From positions 2,418,001-2,482,000 of the forward strand of contig JASGHM010000002.1 in assembly GCA_047602365.1 (NCBI GenBank): DNA of 64,000 nt. Reading direction: 5' to 3'. Within the stretch, counting starts at the first letter, position 1, and each line of letters starts with the position of its first letter. This document shows, piece after piece, positions 1 through 10,300 of the stretch. The notes beneath the pieces were generated by a model that did not search any database, was not told the DNA's origin, and worked only from the letters and a program-made list of their open reading frames with translations. A program made the position numbers and the translations under genes. The DNA is from Piscinibacter sp047602365. Its GTDB lineage: Bacteria > Pseudomonadota > Gammaproteobacteria > Burkholderiales > Burkholderiaceae_C.

Positions 1-1471
1 CGCGTAGAAGGGGCCTTGCTCGATGGGTGCGACACAGGGGTTGGGGCCGTGCAGCGCATCACCCTGCTTGCGGTTGTAGGGCGTGCTGCCGCGGCCGAAG
101 GCAGGGTCCTCGCCGCGCCGCGCGTGTTCGTTGTAGTCGCGCAGCGGTCTGCGCCAGGCCTTGCGGCTCGATGCCGCAGGCTTCGGCCAGCGCTTCGATG
201 GTCGCGCCGCGCTTCAGGTAGCCGCTGCGCAGGTGCGGCGCGAGCGGCAGCGGAAAGGGCTTCGCGAAGCCGAGCCCGTAGCGCCGCTGGAAGCGGTGGT
301 CACAGACCAGCCACGAGGCCACCTCCTGACCCGGCGGCACAGCGGCCAGCATCGCGGCGGTGTAGTCGTAGTAACCGTCCGCTTCGTTGACGAAGCGCCG
401 GCCGTCGGCCAGCACACCGATGACTCCCGGCTTGCCGCGGTCGATGATGTGCGGGAAGTGGCCGACGCTGCCGTCGGCGTGCGGCACCTTCGACACCGGC
501 GCCCACGCGGCCGGCGAGGCGAGGTCGGTCACCAACGAACCACCGGCCGCCTCGCCCAGCGTGATGCCGTCGCCGCTGCAACTGTCGGGCGGCAAGGCCA
601 GGTGCTCACGGCCGGTCGGGGTGCGCGGGAACAGGTCCTTGCGGCGCCGTAGGTCGTTCGGGAAGCCGCCCGCCGCCAGCACCACGCCCTTGGTCGCGCG
701 GACCTCGACCTCGCCGTCGACATGAGCGACGACGGCACCGCACACCTTCCCGTCTTCGAGCAGCAGGCGCCGCGCCGGGGCCGACTCGATCAGCTGCACG
801 CCCAGCGCCTCGGCCGACTTCGCGAGTCGAGCGACCAGCGCGACACCGTTGACCAACTGCATCGCGCGGCCATGCACGGCCAGGTCCCACAAGTGCCGGG
901 CGACGCGCCGGCAGACATGCAGCAGCGATCGCCACGAGCGTGTCATCGAGAGAAATGCACCGAGGTCGGCACCGGCCATGATGGGCATGCCGATGAACGA
1001 GGTCTCGCGCATGGTGCGGCGCAAGCGATGAACCAGTGCGCCCAGCTCGCGCCCGTCCAGCGGCGCGGCCGCCACCTGGTGCCCCTGCGTTGCGGCACCC
1101 GGCACGTGACCGTGGATGTCGGGGATGGCGTTGCCTGCCACGAACTGCAGCGCGGTGTGCTTCTCGAAGAATTCGACCATGGGACCGCAGTGATCCAGGA
1201 AGGCGTCGATGCGAGCGGCGTCGTAGCGTTCGCCGAGTTCGTTCTTCAGGTAGGTGCGCGGCTGCTGCGGGTCCTCGTGGATGCCGTCGCGCCGGGCGAG
1301 CGGATTGCCGGGCACCCACATCCAGCCGCCCGACCAGGCCGTCGCGCCGCCGAGCACAGCTTCCTTCTCGACGACGATGACCTTCAGGCCGTGGTGCGCG
1401 GCGGTGACGGCCGCGGCCAGGCCCGAAGCGCCCGAGCCGATGACCAGCAGGTCGCAAGTGGCCGGCGTCAT
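1..1471 (-). CDS. FAD-dependent dehydrogenase of the fumarate reductase / 3-ketosteroid dehydrogenase flavoprotein type; 3' end outside window, frameshifted
   Basis: The N-terminus has a Rossmann FAD-binding motif, GSGASG at residues 12-17, followed by VVEKE at the end of the second strand. This is typical of the flavoprotein family that includes fumarate reductases and 3-ketosteroid 1-dehydrogenases. The central part (AAGGFPND, GDGITLGEAAGG, DGRRFVNEADGYYDY) matches the family. The exact substrate cannot be told. Near positions 140-155 the reading frame breaks. The original frame runs into arginine-rich nonsense and stops at 59, while the shifted frame continues with the conserved DPAFGRG and HGPNPCVAP segments to position 1, so the real protein runs off the window. 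One extra base explains this. The stop codon of the upstream gene overlaps this start by 4 bases (ATGA), so the two are probably translated from one mRNA. Confidence 0.75.
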
Positions 1472-2283
1472 GAGTCGACCTGCGCGAGCACGCGCCGCGT
1501 CGCGGCCAGCGCGCGGCGCGCACGCTCGGGGGCGCCGACCGTGCGCGCCAGCGTGTGGGTGGGCGCCTCGATGCTGAGCGGAATGCCCGGCGGCACCGCA
1601 CGCAGCAGCGCGACCAGGTCGATGCCGCCCTCGCCGGGGAAGAGCCGTTCCGCGCGCGCCTCGGCGAGGATCTCGTCCATCGTCTGCGGCACCGCCGCCG
1701 GCACGTCGCAGAACTGCAGGTAGCGCAGGCGCGATGGCGGAATCGAGGCGATGTCCTCGATGCGGCTGCGCGAGCGGCTCAGATGGAAGGGGTCGATCAG
1801 CACGCCGGCGTTGGCACGGCCGCTGCGCTCGGCGATGCGTGCGGCCTGCGACAGGTCCTTCGCATCGGTCCAGGGCATGAACTCCAGGCCGGCGCCCAGG
1901 CCATAGCGGGCGGCGAGGTCGCAGAAGGCGCCGAAGCGGTCGTTCAGGCGTGCTTCGTCGGGGTCGTTGCCTGCCACCAGCAGCTCGCTCGCGCCGAGCT
2001 GCGCCGCCGCGGCGATGGCAGCTTCGTAGTCGGCCACCTGCGTGTCGGACCGAAGCCGGAAGATCTCCGCGTCGAGCACCTTCACGCCACAGCCCGCGAG
2101 ACGGCGTTCCAGTTCGCGCCGCAGCGGCGTGTCGTTGATCAGGTCGAAGGGCGGCTCGGTGGGCGTGGCCGGCAGCAGGCGCAGGCCGACATGGCTGAAG
2201 CCGGCCTCGGCGGCGCAGACGACGCGCTCGGGCGGAGACAGTTCGAGCACCGTGAGGGCGGCGAGCGAGAGGATGCGTGGCAT
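1468..2283 (-). CDS. Sugar phosphate isomerase/epimerase-like TIM-barrel protein
   Basis: The 271-residue protein looks like the xylose isomerase-like TIM barrel / AP endonuclease 2 family. Visible family features are acidic residues and histidines at the ends of barrel strands: LEFMPW, VLIDPFHLSRS, LRYLQFCD and SIEAPTH, which usually bind a divalent metal. The start is placed at ATG 2283 (MPRILSLAAL). An upstream in-frame ATG at 2364 would add 27 residues that look non-coding. The gene is coupled by an ATGA overlap to the downstream flavoprotein, and a LysR regulator is transcribed divergently next to it. This suggests a small catabolic operon under LysR control. The substrate is unknown. 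Confidence 0.8.
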   Translation of the reverse strand: MPRILSLAALTVLELSPPERVVCAAEAGFSHVGLRLLPATPTEPPFDLINDTPLRRELERRLAGCGVKVLDAEIFRLRSDTQVADYEAAIAAAAQLGASELLVAGNDPDEARLNDRFGAFCDLAARYGLGAGLEFMPWTDAKDLSQAARIAERSGRANAGVLIDPFHLSRSRSRIEDIASIPPSRLRYLQFCDVPAAVPQTMDEILAEARAERLFPGEGGIDLVALLRAVPPGIPLSIEAPTHTLARTVGAPERARRALAATRRVLAQVDS

Positions 2284-2359
2284 GGCGGGCGGCGGCTGCG
2301 GATGGGCCACTCTATGCGTGATGATTTCGACCGACAATGCGTGGGTTGTGGCTTTGTAG

Positions 2360-2374
2360 TTCACGAATCGTGAA
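2360..2374. promoter_or_regulatory. Putative LysR operator: perfect 15-bp palindrome with T-N11-A core
   Basis: The sequence TTCACGAATCGTGAA is a perfect inverted repeat with 7-bp arms around one central base. Its inner part fits the T-N11-A rule for LysR-type regulators. It lies between the isomerase gene and the divergent lysR gene and covers the proposed GTG start codon of lysR, so binding could repress lysR itself. This is inference from sequence only. Confidence 0.5.
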
Positions 2375-3341
2375 GCTCGACGTTCAGCTCGGCGACCTCC
2401 AGGTGTTCTGTGTCGCCGCCCGCAAGGCCAGCTTCGCCGCCGCGGCGACCGAGCTCGGCATGTCGCCGGCCTACGTCAGCAAGCGCATCGCGATCCTCGA
2501 GAAGACGCTCGGCGTCACGCTGTTCCACCGCGCCGCGCGGCGTGTCACCGTGAGCGACGACGGCGAGCGCGTGTACGCCTCGGCACACCAGATCCTGCAA
2601 GGTGTCGACCACCTGGGCGAAACCGTCGCCGTCGGGCGCCTCGACCCGCGCGGGCAGTTGCGCGTCACCACCAGCTTCCGGCTCGGGCGCCGCCACGTCG
2701 GCCCGGCCCTGTCACTGCTGGCGCAGCGTTACCCGGCGCTGGCGATCACGCTGGACGTGGTCGACCGCCGCGTCGACCTGATCCGCGAAGACGTGGACCT
2801 GGACGTGCGCATCGGCGAGGTCGACGAGCCGCATCTGGTGGCGCACCGCATCGCGGCCAGCCATCGCGTGTTGTGCGCTGCGCCGGCCTACCTCGAGCAC
2901 CACGGCAGCCCGGCCACGCCGGCCGAGCTGAGCCGGCACGACTGCCTGGTGCTGCGCGACCGCAACCAGGCCTTCGGCGTCTGGCGCCTCGACGGCCCGC
3001 AGGGCACGGAGAAGGTCAAGGTCACCGGGCGGCTGGCGTCCAACAACTCGGAGATCGTGCGCGGCTGGGCGCGCGACGGCCACGGCATCCTGCTGGCCGC
3101 CGACTGGGACGTGCATGCCGATCTGGAGCAGGGCCGGCTGGTGCCGGTGCTGCCGGCGCACTCGCAGAGCGCCGACATCTGGGCGGCCAGCACCGTGCGG
3201 CTGAGTCACTCGGCCAAGGTGCGTGCCTGCGTGCGCTTCCTGCAGGAGCAGCTGGCCAGCGGCCCGTTCGCCCTCAAGCCCGCCCCCGCGGCGGCTCAGA
3301 ACAGCTCGACGTCGCCCACCTTGGCATCGTCGGCCAGGTGA
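2370..3341 (+). CDS. LysR family transcriptional regulator
   Basis: The N-terminal winged helix-turn-helix is clear: LQVFCVAARKASFAAAATEL, then MSPAYVSKRIAILEKTLG and FHRAARRVTVSDDG. The C-terminal periplasmic-binding-like effector domain follows (DVRIGEVDEPHLVAHRIA, DGHGILLAADW). GTG 2370 is chosen because it places the helix-turn-helix at the usual distance from the start. An ATG at 2337 would add 11 residues. The gene is divergent from the isomerase-flavoprotein pair, which is its likely target. The last 46 bases overlap convergently with the end of the diguanylate cyclase gene, so the tail after FALKP may not be conserved. Confidence 0.9.
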   Translation: MKLDVQLGDLQVFCVAARKASFAAAATELGMSPAYVSKRIAILEKTLGVTLFHRAARRVTVSDDGERVYASAHQILQGVDHLGETVAVGRLDPRGQLRVTTSFRLGRRHVGPALSLLAQRYPALAITLDVVDRRVDLIREDVDLDVRIGEVDEPHLVAHRIAASHRVLCAAPAYLEHHGSPATPAELSRHDCLVLRDRNQAFGVWRLDGPQGTEKVKVTGRLASNNSEIVRGWARDGHGILLAADWDVHADLEQGRLVPVLPAHSQSADIWAASTVRLSHSAKVRACVRFLQEQLASGPFALKPAPAAAQNSSTSPTLASSAR

Positions 3342-4333
3342 CCGGCGGCCACCAGGTCGGCGTGGTAGCGCACCTGGTTGCGCCCCTGGCCCTTGGCGAA
3401 GTAGACCGCCTTGTCGGCGCGCTCGAAGGCACCGCTGGGCGTGTCGCCGGCATGCAGCTCGGTGAAGCCGACGCTCACCGTGATGCGCCCGACCTGCGGG
3501 AACAGGTGGTTCTCGACGTTGCCGCGCAGCCGCTCGAAGGCCAGCGTGGCCGCCGCGGCGTCGGCGCAGCGCATCAGCACGACGAACTCCTCGCCGCCGA
3601 AGCGGTACAGGCGGTCGTCGAGGCGGAAGCTGCCGCGCATCAGCCGCGCCATCAGCAGCAGCACCTCGTCGCCGATCAGGTGGCCGTGGTTGTCGTTGAC
3701 GCGCTTGAAGTGGTCGATGTCGATCACGCCCAGCCAGTGCCTGCAACCCGGTGCCGGCTGGCGGCGTCCGTCGCGCGCCGCGTCGATCCCCGCCGCATCG
3801 GGCTGGGTGATCGTCTTCATGAAGCTCTCGTCGAAGGTCTTGCGGTTCAGCAGGCCGGTCAGCGTGTCGCGCTCGCTGTAGTCGAGCAGGCCCTGGAAGT
3901 TGCGGTAGATGCGCAGGATGCTCATCACCATGCGCTGGTCACGCTCGTCCAGCGGCGCCTCGGTTTCGACCTCCATCACGCCCAGCGTCTCGCGGTCCGT
4001 CGCGACCGGGAACCAGGCGCGGCTCGGCGAGCCGGCACGCAGCACGATCGCCTGGCGGCGGAACGCCTCGCAGCGCTCCGGGTGCTGGTCGTGGCGCGGC
4101 AGTCCCTCGATGTCGGTCCAGCTCGGGTCGGCGCTGGCCGCCAGATCGCCCGAAGCCAGCCGGGCGCGCATCAGCCAGCGTTCGTTGCCGGGCTCGCCGA
4201 CGCTGCGGTAGATCGCGACCACCTGCGGACGCGGCCGCAGCAGATCGCGCAGCGCCCCGACCAGCGTGACGTCGAGCAGTTCGCGGTCGCGAAAGCCGGT
4301 CAGCTCGGCGAGGTGGTCGACCAGCTCGGCCAT
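3296..4333 (-). CDS. Diguanylate cyclase with N-terminal GAF-like domain
   Basis: A 345-residue cytoplasmic protein. Residues 1-150 or so resemble a GAF sensory domain (IYRSVGEPGNERW, AWFPVATDRETLGVMEVE). Residues 165-330 form a GGDEF domain with the signature RFGGEEF, the metal- and substrate-binding segment DIDHFKRVNDNHGH, and DKAVYFAKGQGRNQV near the end. The catalytic motif is intact, so synthesis of cyclic di-GMP is expected. No RxxD inhibitory site is obvious before the GGEEF motif. The gene begins 13 bases after the ChpA-like kinase gene, making it the last member of the pilus chemosensory operon and a possible link between surface sensing and c-di-GMP. Confidence 0.9.
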   Translation of the reverse strand: MAELVDHLAELTGFRDRELLDVTLVGALRDLLRPRPQVVAIYRSVGEPGNERWLMRARLASGDLAASADPSWTDIEGLPRHDQHPERCEAFRRQAIVLRAGSPSRAWFPVATDRETLGVMEVETEAPLDERDQRMVMSILRIYRNFQGLLDYSERDTLTGLLNRKTFDESFMKTITQPDAAGIDAARDGRRQPAPGCRHWLGVIDIDHFKRVNDNHGHLIGDEVLLLMARLMRGSFRLDDRLYRFGGEEFVVLMRCADAAAATLAFERLRGNVENHLFPQVGRITVSVGFTELHAGDTPSGAFERADKAVYFAKGQGRNQVRYHADLVAAGHLADDAKVGDVELF

Positions 4334-4346
4334 CGCGGCACCACCA

Positions 4347-7300
4347 TCAGACCACGGCAGTCGCGGTGTAGCGGCCGATCAGCGCCAGCAGGTCTTCTTC
4401 CGAGTAAGGCTTGCCGAGGTAGTGGTCGACGCCCAGTTCGGCCGCGTAGTCGCGGTGCTTCTGCGCGATGCGCGAGGTGATCATGATCACCGGCAGGTCG
4501 CGCAGGCGCGCGTCGCCGCGGATGTTGCGCACCAGGTCGAAGCCATCCATGCGCGGCATCTCGATGTCCGACAGCACCACCTGCGGCCGCTCCTCGGCGA
4601 GCTTCTCCAGCGCTTCCATGCCGTCCTTGGCGAGCACCACGCGGTAGCCCTCGCGCACCAGCAGGCGCTGGGTGACACGGCGGACGGTGAGCGAGTCGTC
4701 GACCACCAGCACCAGCGGCACCGCCGCCACCTGCGGCTCGGCCAGCAGCGCCGGCACGACCGGCTGGCCGGCCTGGCCGCCCTGCAGCGCGGCGTAGGTC
4801 GCGGCACGGGCGGCGTCGCCGTACAGCGTGGCCAACGCCACCGGGTTGTAGATCAGCGCCACGGCGCCCGACGCGAGCAGCGTCATGCCGGCCAGGCCGG
4901 GCAGGCGCGACAGCTGCGGGCCGAGGTTCTTGACCACCACTTCCTGGTTGCCCAGCACTTCGTCGACGTGCAGCGCGACACGCTGCTGCGCGCTGCGCAC
5001 CACCACCACCGGGCGGGTGCGGCCGACGCTTTCGCCCGGCGCCGCGCTCAGCTGCAGCAGCGCGCCCAGCCAGAAGAACGGCACCACGCGTTCGCCGACG
5101 GCATAACTGCCGCTGGCGTAGGAAGCGTCGATCTCGGCCGGCGTGGCGCGGCGCACGATCTCGATCAGCGTCGACGGCACGGCGACGGTCGCATCGCCAC
5201 AACGCAGCATCACCACCTGCGTGACCGCCGTGGTCAGCGGCAGCACCAGCTTGAACGAGGTGCCCTGCCCCGGCGCAGTGGCGGTCTCGATGCGGCCGCC
5301 CATCGCGTTGACCTCGGAGCGCACCACGTCCATGCCGACGCCGCGGCCGGCCAGTTCGGTCACCGCGTCGGCGGTCGTGAAGCCCGGCGTGAAGATCAGG
5401 TTGGCCAGTTCGGCGTCGCTGACGGAGTGATCCGCAGCGATCAGGCCCATCGCCACGCCCTTGGCGCGGATGCGCTGCAGGTCCAGGCCCTTGCCGTCGT
5501 CGCGGAACTCGATGCCGACTTCGTTGCCTTCGTGCGTCAGCGACACCACGATCGCGCCGGCAGCATCCTTGCCCGCCGCGGTGCGCGAGTCGGGGCTCTC
5601 GATGCCGTGCGTCACGCTGTTGCGCAGCAGGTGCTCGAACGAACCGGTCATGCGGTCGAGCACGCCGCGGTCGACTTCGATCGAGCCGCCGACGATGTCC
5701 AGGCGCACCTGCTTGCCGGTTTCCTTGGCCGCCTGGCGCACCACGCGGTAGAGGCGGTCGGACTGGCCTTCGAACTCGACCATGCGCGTGCGCAGCAGGT
5801 CGTCCTGCAGGTCGCGCGTCAGCCGCGCCTGCGTGGCCAGCTCGTCCTCGGTGCTGTCCAGCGAACGCTGCAGCGTGCGCTGCACGGTGGCCACGTCGTT
5901 GACCGACTCGGCCATCATGCGCGTCAGTTCCTGGAAGCGCGTGAAGCGGTCGAACTCGAGCGGGTCGAAGGACTGCGACATCGCCTTCGCCGCCTCCAGC
6001 CGCGAGCTCATCTGCGTCTCGGCTTGCAGTTCGATGTCGCGCAGCTGCTGGCGCAGGCGCTCGAGGTTTTCCGTCAGGTCGCCGAGCGAGCCCTTGATCT
6101 GGCCGACCTCGGACTCGATGCGCGAACGGGTGATCGACACCTCGCCGGCCTGGTTGACCAGGCGGTCGAGCAGCGGCGCGCGCACGCGCACCGCCGACTG
6201 CGACGCGCTCTGCGACTTGTCGACGACGACCCGCGCGCTGACGCCACCCAGCGCGAAGCGCGACCAGTCGATCGGCGGCAGTTCGGCAGCAGCGGCGGGC
6301 AGTGCCGGCGCTGCAGCGACAGGCTGTACCGGCTCGGGTTCAGCAGCTGGCGCGGGCTGCAGCAGCTCGGGCTCGACCACGTCGGTCAGCAGCGGCGCCG
6401 GCGGCAGCTCGGCCGGCGGCATCGCGACCACCGACACCACCGGCTCGGCCGGCGGCAGCACCTCCAGCGACGCACCGGCTTCGGCATAAGCCTGCGCATC
6501 ACGCGAGCGCAGCGCCTCGAAGACCTGCGACAGGCCGTCGGCGCGCGCCTGCAGCTGCTCGACATCGGCAGCCGCGACCGGCGTGTTGGCGAGGATCTGC
6601 TCGATGCGCGTCTCGAGGCGGTGGGCCATTTCGCCCAGCCGCATCGCACCGGCCAGGCGGGCACCACCCTTGAGCGTGTGCAGCGTGCGCATGCAGGCCG
6701 CCGCATGGGCGGTCTCGCCCGGGCGGCGTGCCCAGTCGCGCAGCTTGGCGGCGAGTTCGGGCAGCAGGTCCTGGCCCTCTTCCTCGAAGATCGGGAACAG
6801 CTCGGCATCGACCGCGTCGACCGCATCGATGTCCTCCGCGCCTTCGATCACCAGCTCGCGCTCGACGTGCAGGACCGGCGCGGCGGGCAGGTCGCCCAGC
6901 GGCTTCAGTTCTGCCACGCCCAGTGCGTCGACGCGGGTGTCCAGCGCACCGAAGGCGCTGGCCGCACCCAGCCCGCTGGTCTCGAAGAACGGCGCGGGGC
7001 GCGACAGCGCCGCCGCGGCGAGCTGCGCTTCGGGTACGGGCTCGGTCACCGGCGCGGTACCGAGATCGATGCGCTCGATGAACGGCTCCGGTGCCAGCTC
7101 GCCGACGCCGGTGACCGGCGGCAGGTCGGCGGCCGCCGTGGCGGCCTCGAGGCGGCGTGCCGACTCGAGCTCGTGCTCGGCCAGGCGCGCCAGCAGTTCC
7201 GGCGCCGGCTCCTTCAGGAAACCCGCGGCGAACTGGTGCAGCAGGCGGCGGATCTCCTCCGCGCCGTCGACGAACAGCTTGGCCTCCTCGGGCGTGCCGT

Positions 7301-10300
7301 AGCCGATGGCCTGCGAGCGCATCTGCGCATGCTCGAGCGCACGGGCGAGCTGCGACAGGTCGTTGAAGCCCACCGTCGCCGAGCTGCCGGCCAGCGAATG
7401 CGCCAGCGCGATCGGCGTCTCGCCGATCGGGCGGTGCAGTTCCATCGCCCACTCGGCCACCTCGGTGGTCAGGCGGCGCGACAGCTCGTCGGCCTCGTTG
7501 AGGTAGATGTTGAACAGCGGGATGCCGATGCGCAGCGGGCCGACGATCTTGACGTTCTCGTCCTCGCTGGGCGCGGCAGCCTCCAGCACGGGCGCCGGTT
7601 CGGCAGCGACCGGCTGCGCAGCAGGCTCGCCACCCAGGTCCAGGTCGATCAGGTCCAGCGACAGGTCGACCGTCGAAGCCTCCGGCACCGGCAGTTCGGC
7701 CAGCGGCAGCGGCTGCGTGGCCTGCGGCTCGAAGAACTGGTTCAGCGCGTCGCTGTCGGTGATCACCTCGGGCACCGCAGGCACGTCCGGCGCGGCGACC
7801 GGCGTCGCGGCGAGACCGTCGAGCGCCGACAGGTCGAGCTCGAACGACACCTCGGGCAGCGCCGGGGCGGCAGCCGCCGACGGCGTCAGGTCCAGCGCCT
7901 CGGCGCTGGGCAGGTCGGGCGGCAGGCCCAGCGGCGCAGCAGGCAGCACCGGCGCCGACACCGGAGCGGGCGCCAGCGGCATCGGCGACGACACCGGCGG
8001 CTCGCCGCCGCTCAGGCGCTGCGCCGCGGCCTTCACGGCCGCCGCAGAGCGGCCGGCGTCGCGGCGCGCGGCCACGTCCTCGACCCAGCCGCCGAGCTGC
8101 TCGAGCACCCACTGGGTGAACTCGACCAGTTCCGGTGCTGCAGCGCGGTGGTCGGCCAGCTGCGTGTTGTAGATCTGCTCGCAGGCCCAGGCGGCTTCGC
8201 CGAACTCCTTCAGCCCGACCATGCGCGAGCTGCCCTTGAGCGTGTGGAAAGCGCGGCGCACCGTGGTCAGCAGGCCCAGGTCGGAAGGCGCCTGCACCAG
8301 GTCGCCAGTGGCGACACCGGCGTCGTGCAACACCTCGCGGGCTTCCTCGAGGAAGACCTCGCGCATCTCGTCGTCTTCGGCGAGCTCGGGCTCGGCCGTG
8401 GGCAGCGGCATCGGCGCGCTGACCGGCGCGGCGCGCACGGCAGCGATCTCCGGCTCCAGGCCCATCGGCTCGGAGGTGCTGGCGACGAAGTCGACCAGCA
8501 CGTCGGTCAGTTCGCCGCGCACCGAGGCCACGCCTTCGCGGTCGTCGGCCTCTTCGGCACGGGCCAGCGCCTCGCGCGTGCGGTCGACGGTCTCGGCCAG
8601 CGAGTCCTGGTCGGCCAGGTGCGCCTCGTGCGACAGCATCTCGAGTTCGCGGGCCACCTCGGCCACCGGAACGTCGGGTTGCGCGGCGTGCATCGCCAGC
8701 TGCTGCGCCTGTTCGATCAGGCGCGGTTCGACCAGCGACACGTTGGCGTGCTTCTGGCTGCCGCGGCCCATCACCGGGTCCAGCGTGCCGGTGCGCGGGT
8801 CGAACACGAACAGCGACTTGGCCATCTGCGGCTGCACGCTGAGCATGTCGATCAGGAAGCCCAGTGCGCCGAGGTTGCCGGCCAGGCGGTCGAACAGGCC
8901 GGTCTGCGCCACGCGCTGCGGGTCGACCTCGGTCTGCACCAGGCCGTCGACCTCGTCGCGCATGCGCAGCAGCGCCGCAGTCGCCTGGTCGATGCCGAGC
9001 ACCGACAGCACGCCGCGCATCGCCGACAGCTGGCCGGGCACCGGGATCAGCACCTGGCGGTCGGCCGGGTTGCGGAAGAACTGGTCGATCAGCTTCTCGG
9101 CCTCGGACAGCGAGGTGCGCAGTTCCTGCACGACGCTGCCCATGGTCTGGCGGTCGGAGACGCGGCGGTACAGCTCCTCCATCCACGGCTCGAGCGGCTC
9201 CGGCGCCTTGCCCTCGCGCACCGCGCCGAGCCGGTCGGCCAGCCGGCGCACACGCTCGGCCTGCTCCGGGTTGTCGAAGTCGGAGTCTTCCAGCGCCGCT
9301 TCGACGTACAGCAGGCTGGTGGCGACTTCCATCGCCAGTGGCGCCTCGGGAGCGGCCGCGTTGTTGAGGGTCTGCGCGATCGCCATCTGCAGCTCGGCCG
9401 CGAAGGCCTCGCCGAGCGGGAACAGGCGCTTGAGCGAGTCGCCGACCAGCGAGAACTGCTCGTTGAGGCCGGTCAGGCGGTGTAGCTCGCCGCCTGCGAC
9501 CGCCTGCCACGACTCCTTGGCCGCGGCGACGCGCTTGCGGGCCTGCACGACCATCGCCGGGTCGAAACGGCCCAGCGTGCTGGCGCTGTAGTCGACCGGC
9601 GCGTGATGGGCCAGTCCGTAGGCCTGGCGGACCACGGCCAGGCGCGGCGCACGCTTGCCGTCGCCGGGCGAGCTGGCCTGCGCGCAGAAGAACAGCAGGT
9701 CCTGCGCGAGGCGCTCGGAGACTTCGTTGTCGCCGCGTTCGAGCACGCGGTACTGGGCGAGCAGCCGCGAGGCCACACGCTTGCTGAACACGTCGAAGCC
9801 GAGCAGGCCCTGGGCCTGCGCCTCGAACACGGCGGAGGCGAGCTTCCACAGCGTCGCCACCTGCAGCTCGGTCGCGGTCGCGCCGAGTCCGGCGCAGCCT
9901 TCGCTCATGCGCGCGGCGGCCAGCGTCGGCTGCGGCGTGCGCATGATTCCCAGCAGGTGGCCTTCCATCGCGGTGCGCGTGGCGGCGTCGAGCGCACGCG
10001 GCGGCACGCCGCTGTCGGTGGGCAGCTCGCGCCAGCGCCAGTCGACACTCCACAGGTCGGCCGGGTGGATGCGTTCGGCACCGGCCGCTTCCTGCACGGC
10101 GCGGTACTGCGGGAACAGCGACAGCGCCGAGACCGGCTTGCCGGCCAGCCGGCGGGCCAGGTAGTCGAGCAGCGCGAACGAGGACTTCTCGATGTCGTCG
10201 ACGACCAGCGGCGTCAGCTTGTGCGGCTTGGCGACGTACTTCTGCACCAGCGTCTCGCTGGCGCGCAGCACCAGCGCCGCCTCGGGCATGCCGACCAGCT

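Noticed and set aside
4266..9485. Very long open frame (1739 codons) on the plus strand opposite chpA
   Set aside because: It is a shadow of GC-rich coding DNA: composition is dominated by Arg, His, Gln, Ala and Val, no family motifs are present, and chpA on the other strand has clear domains.
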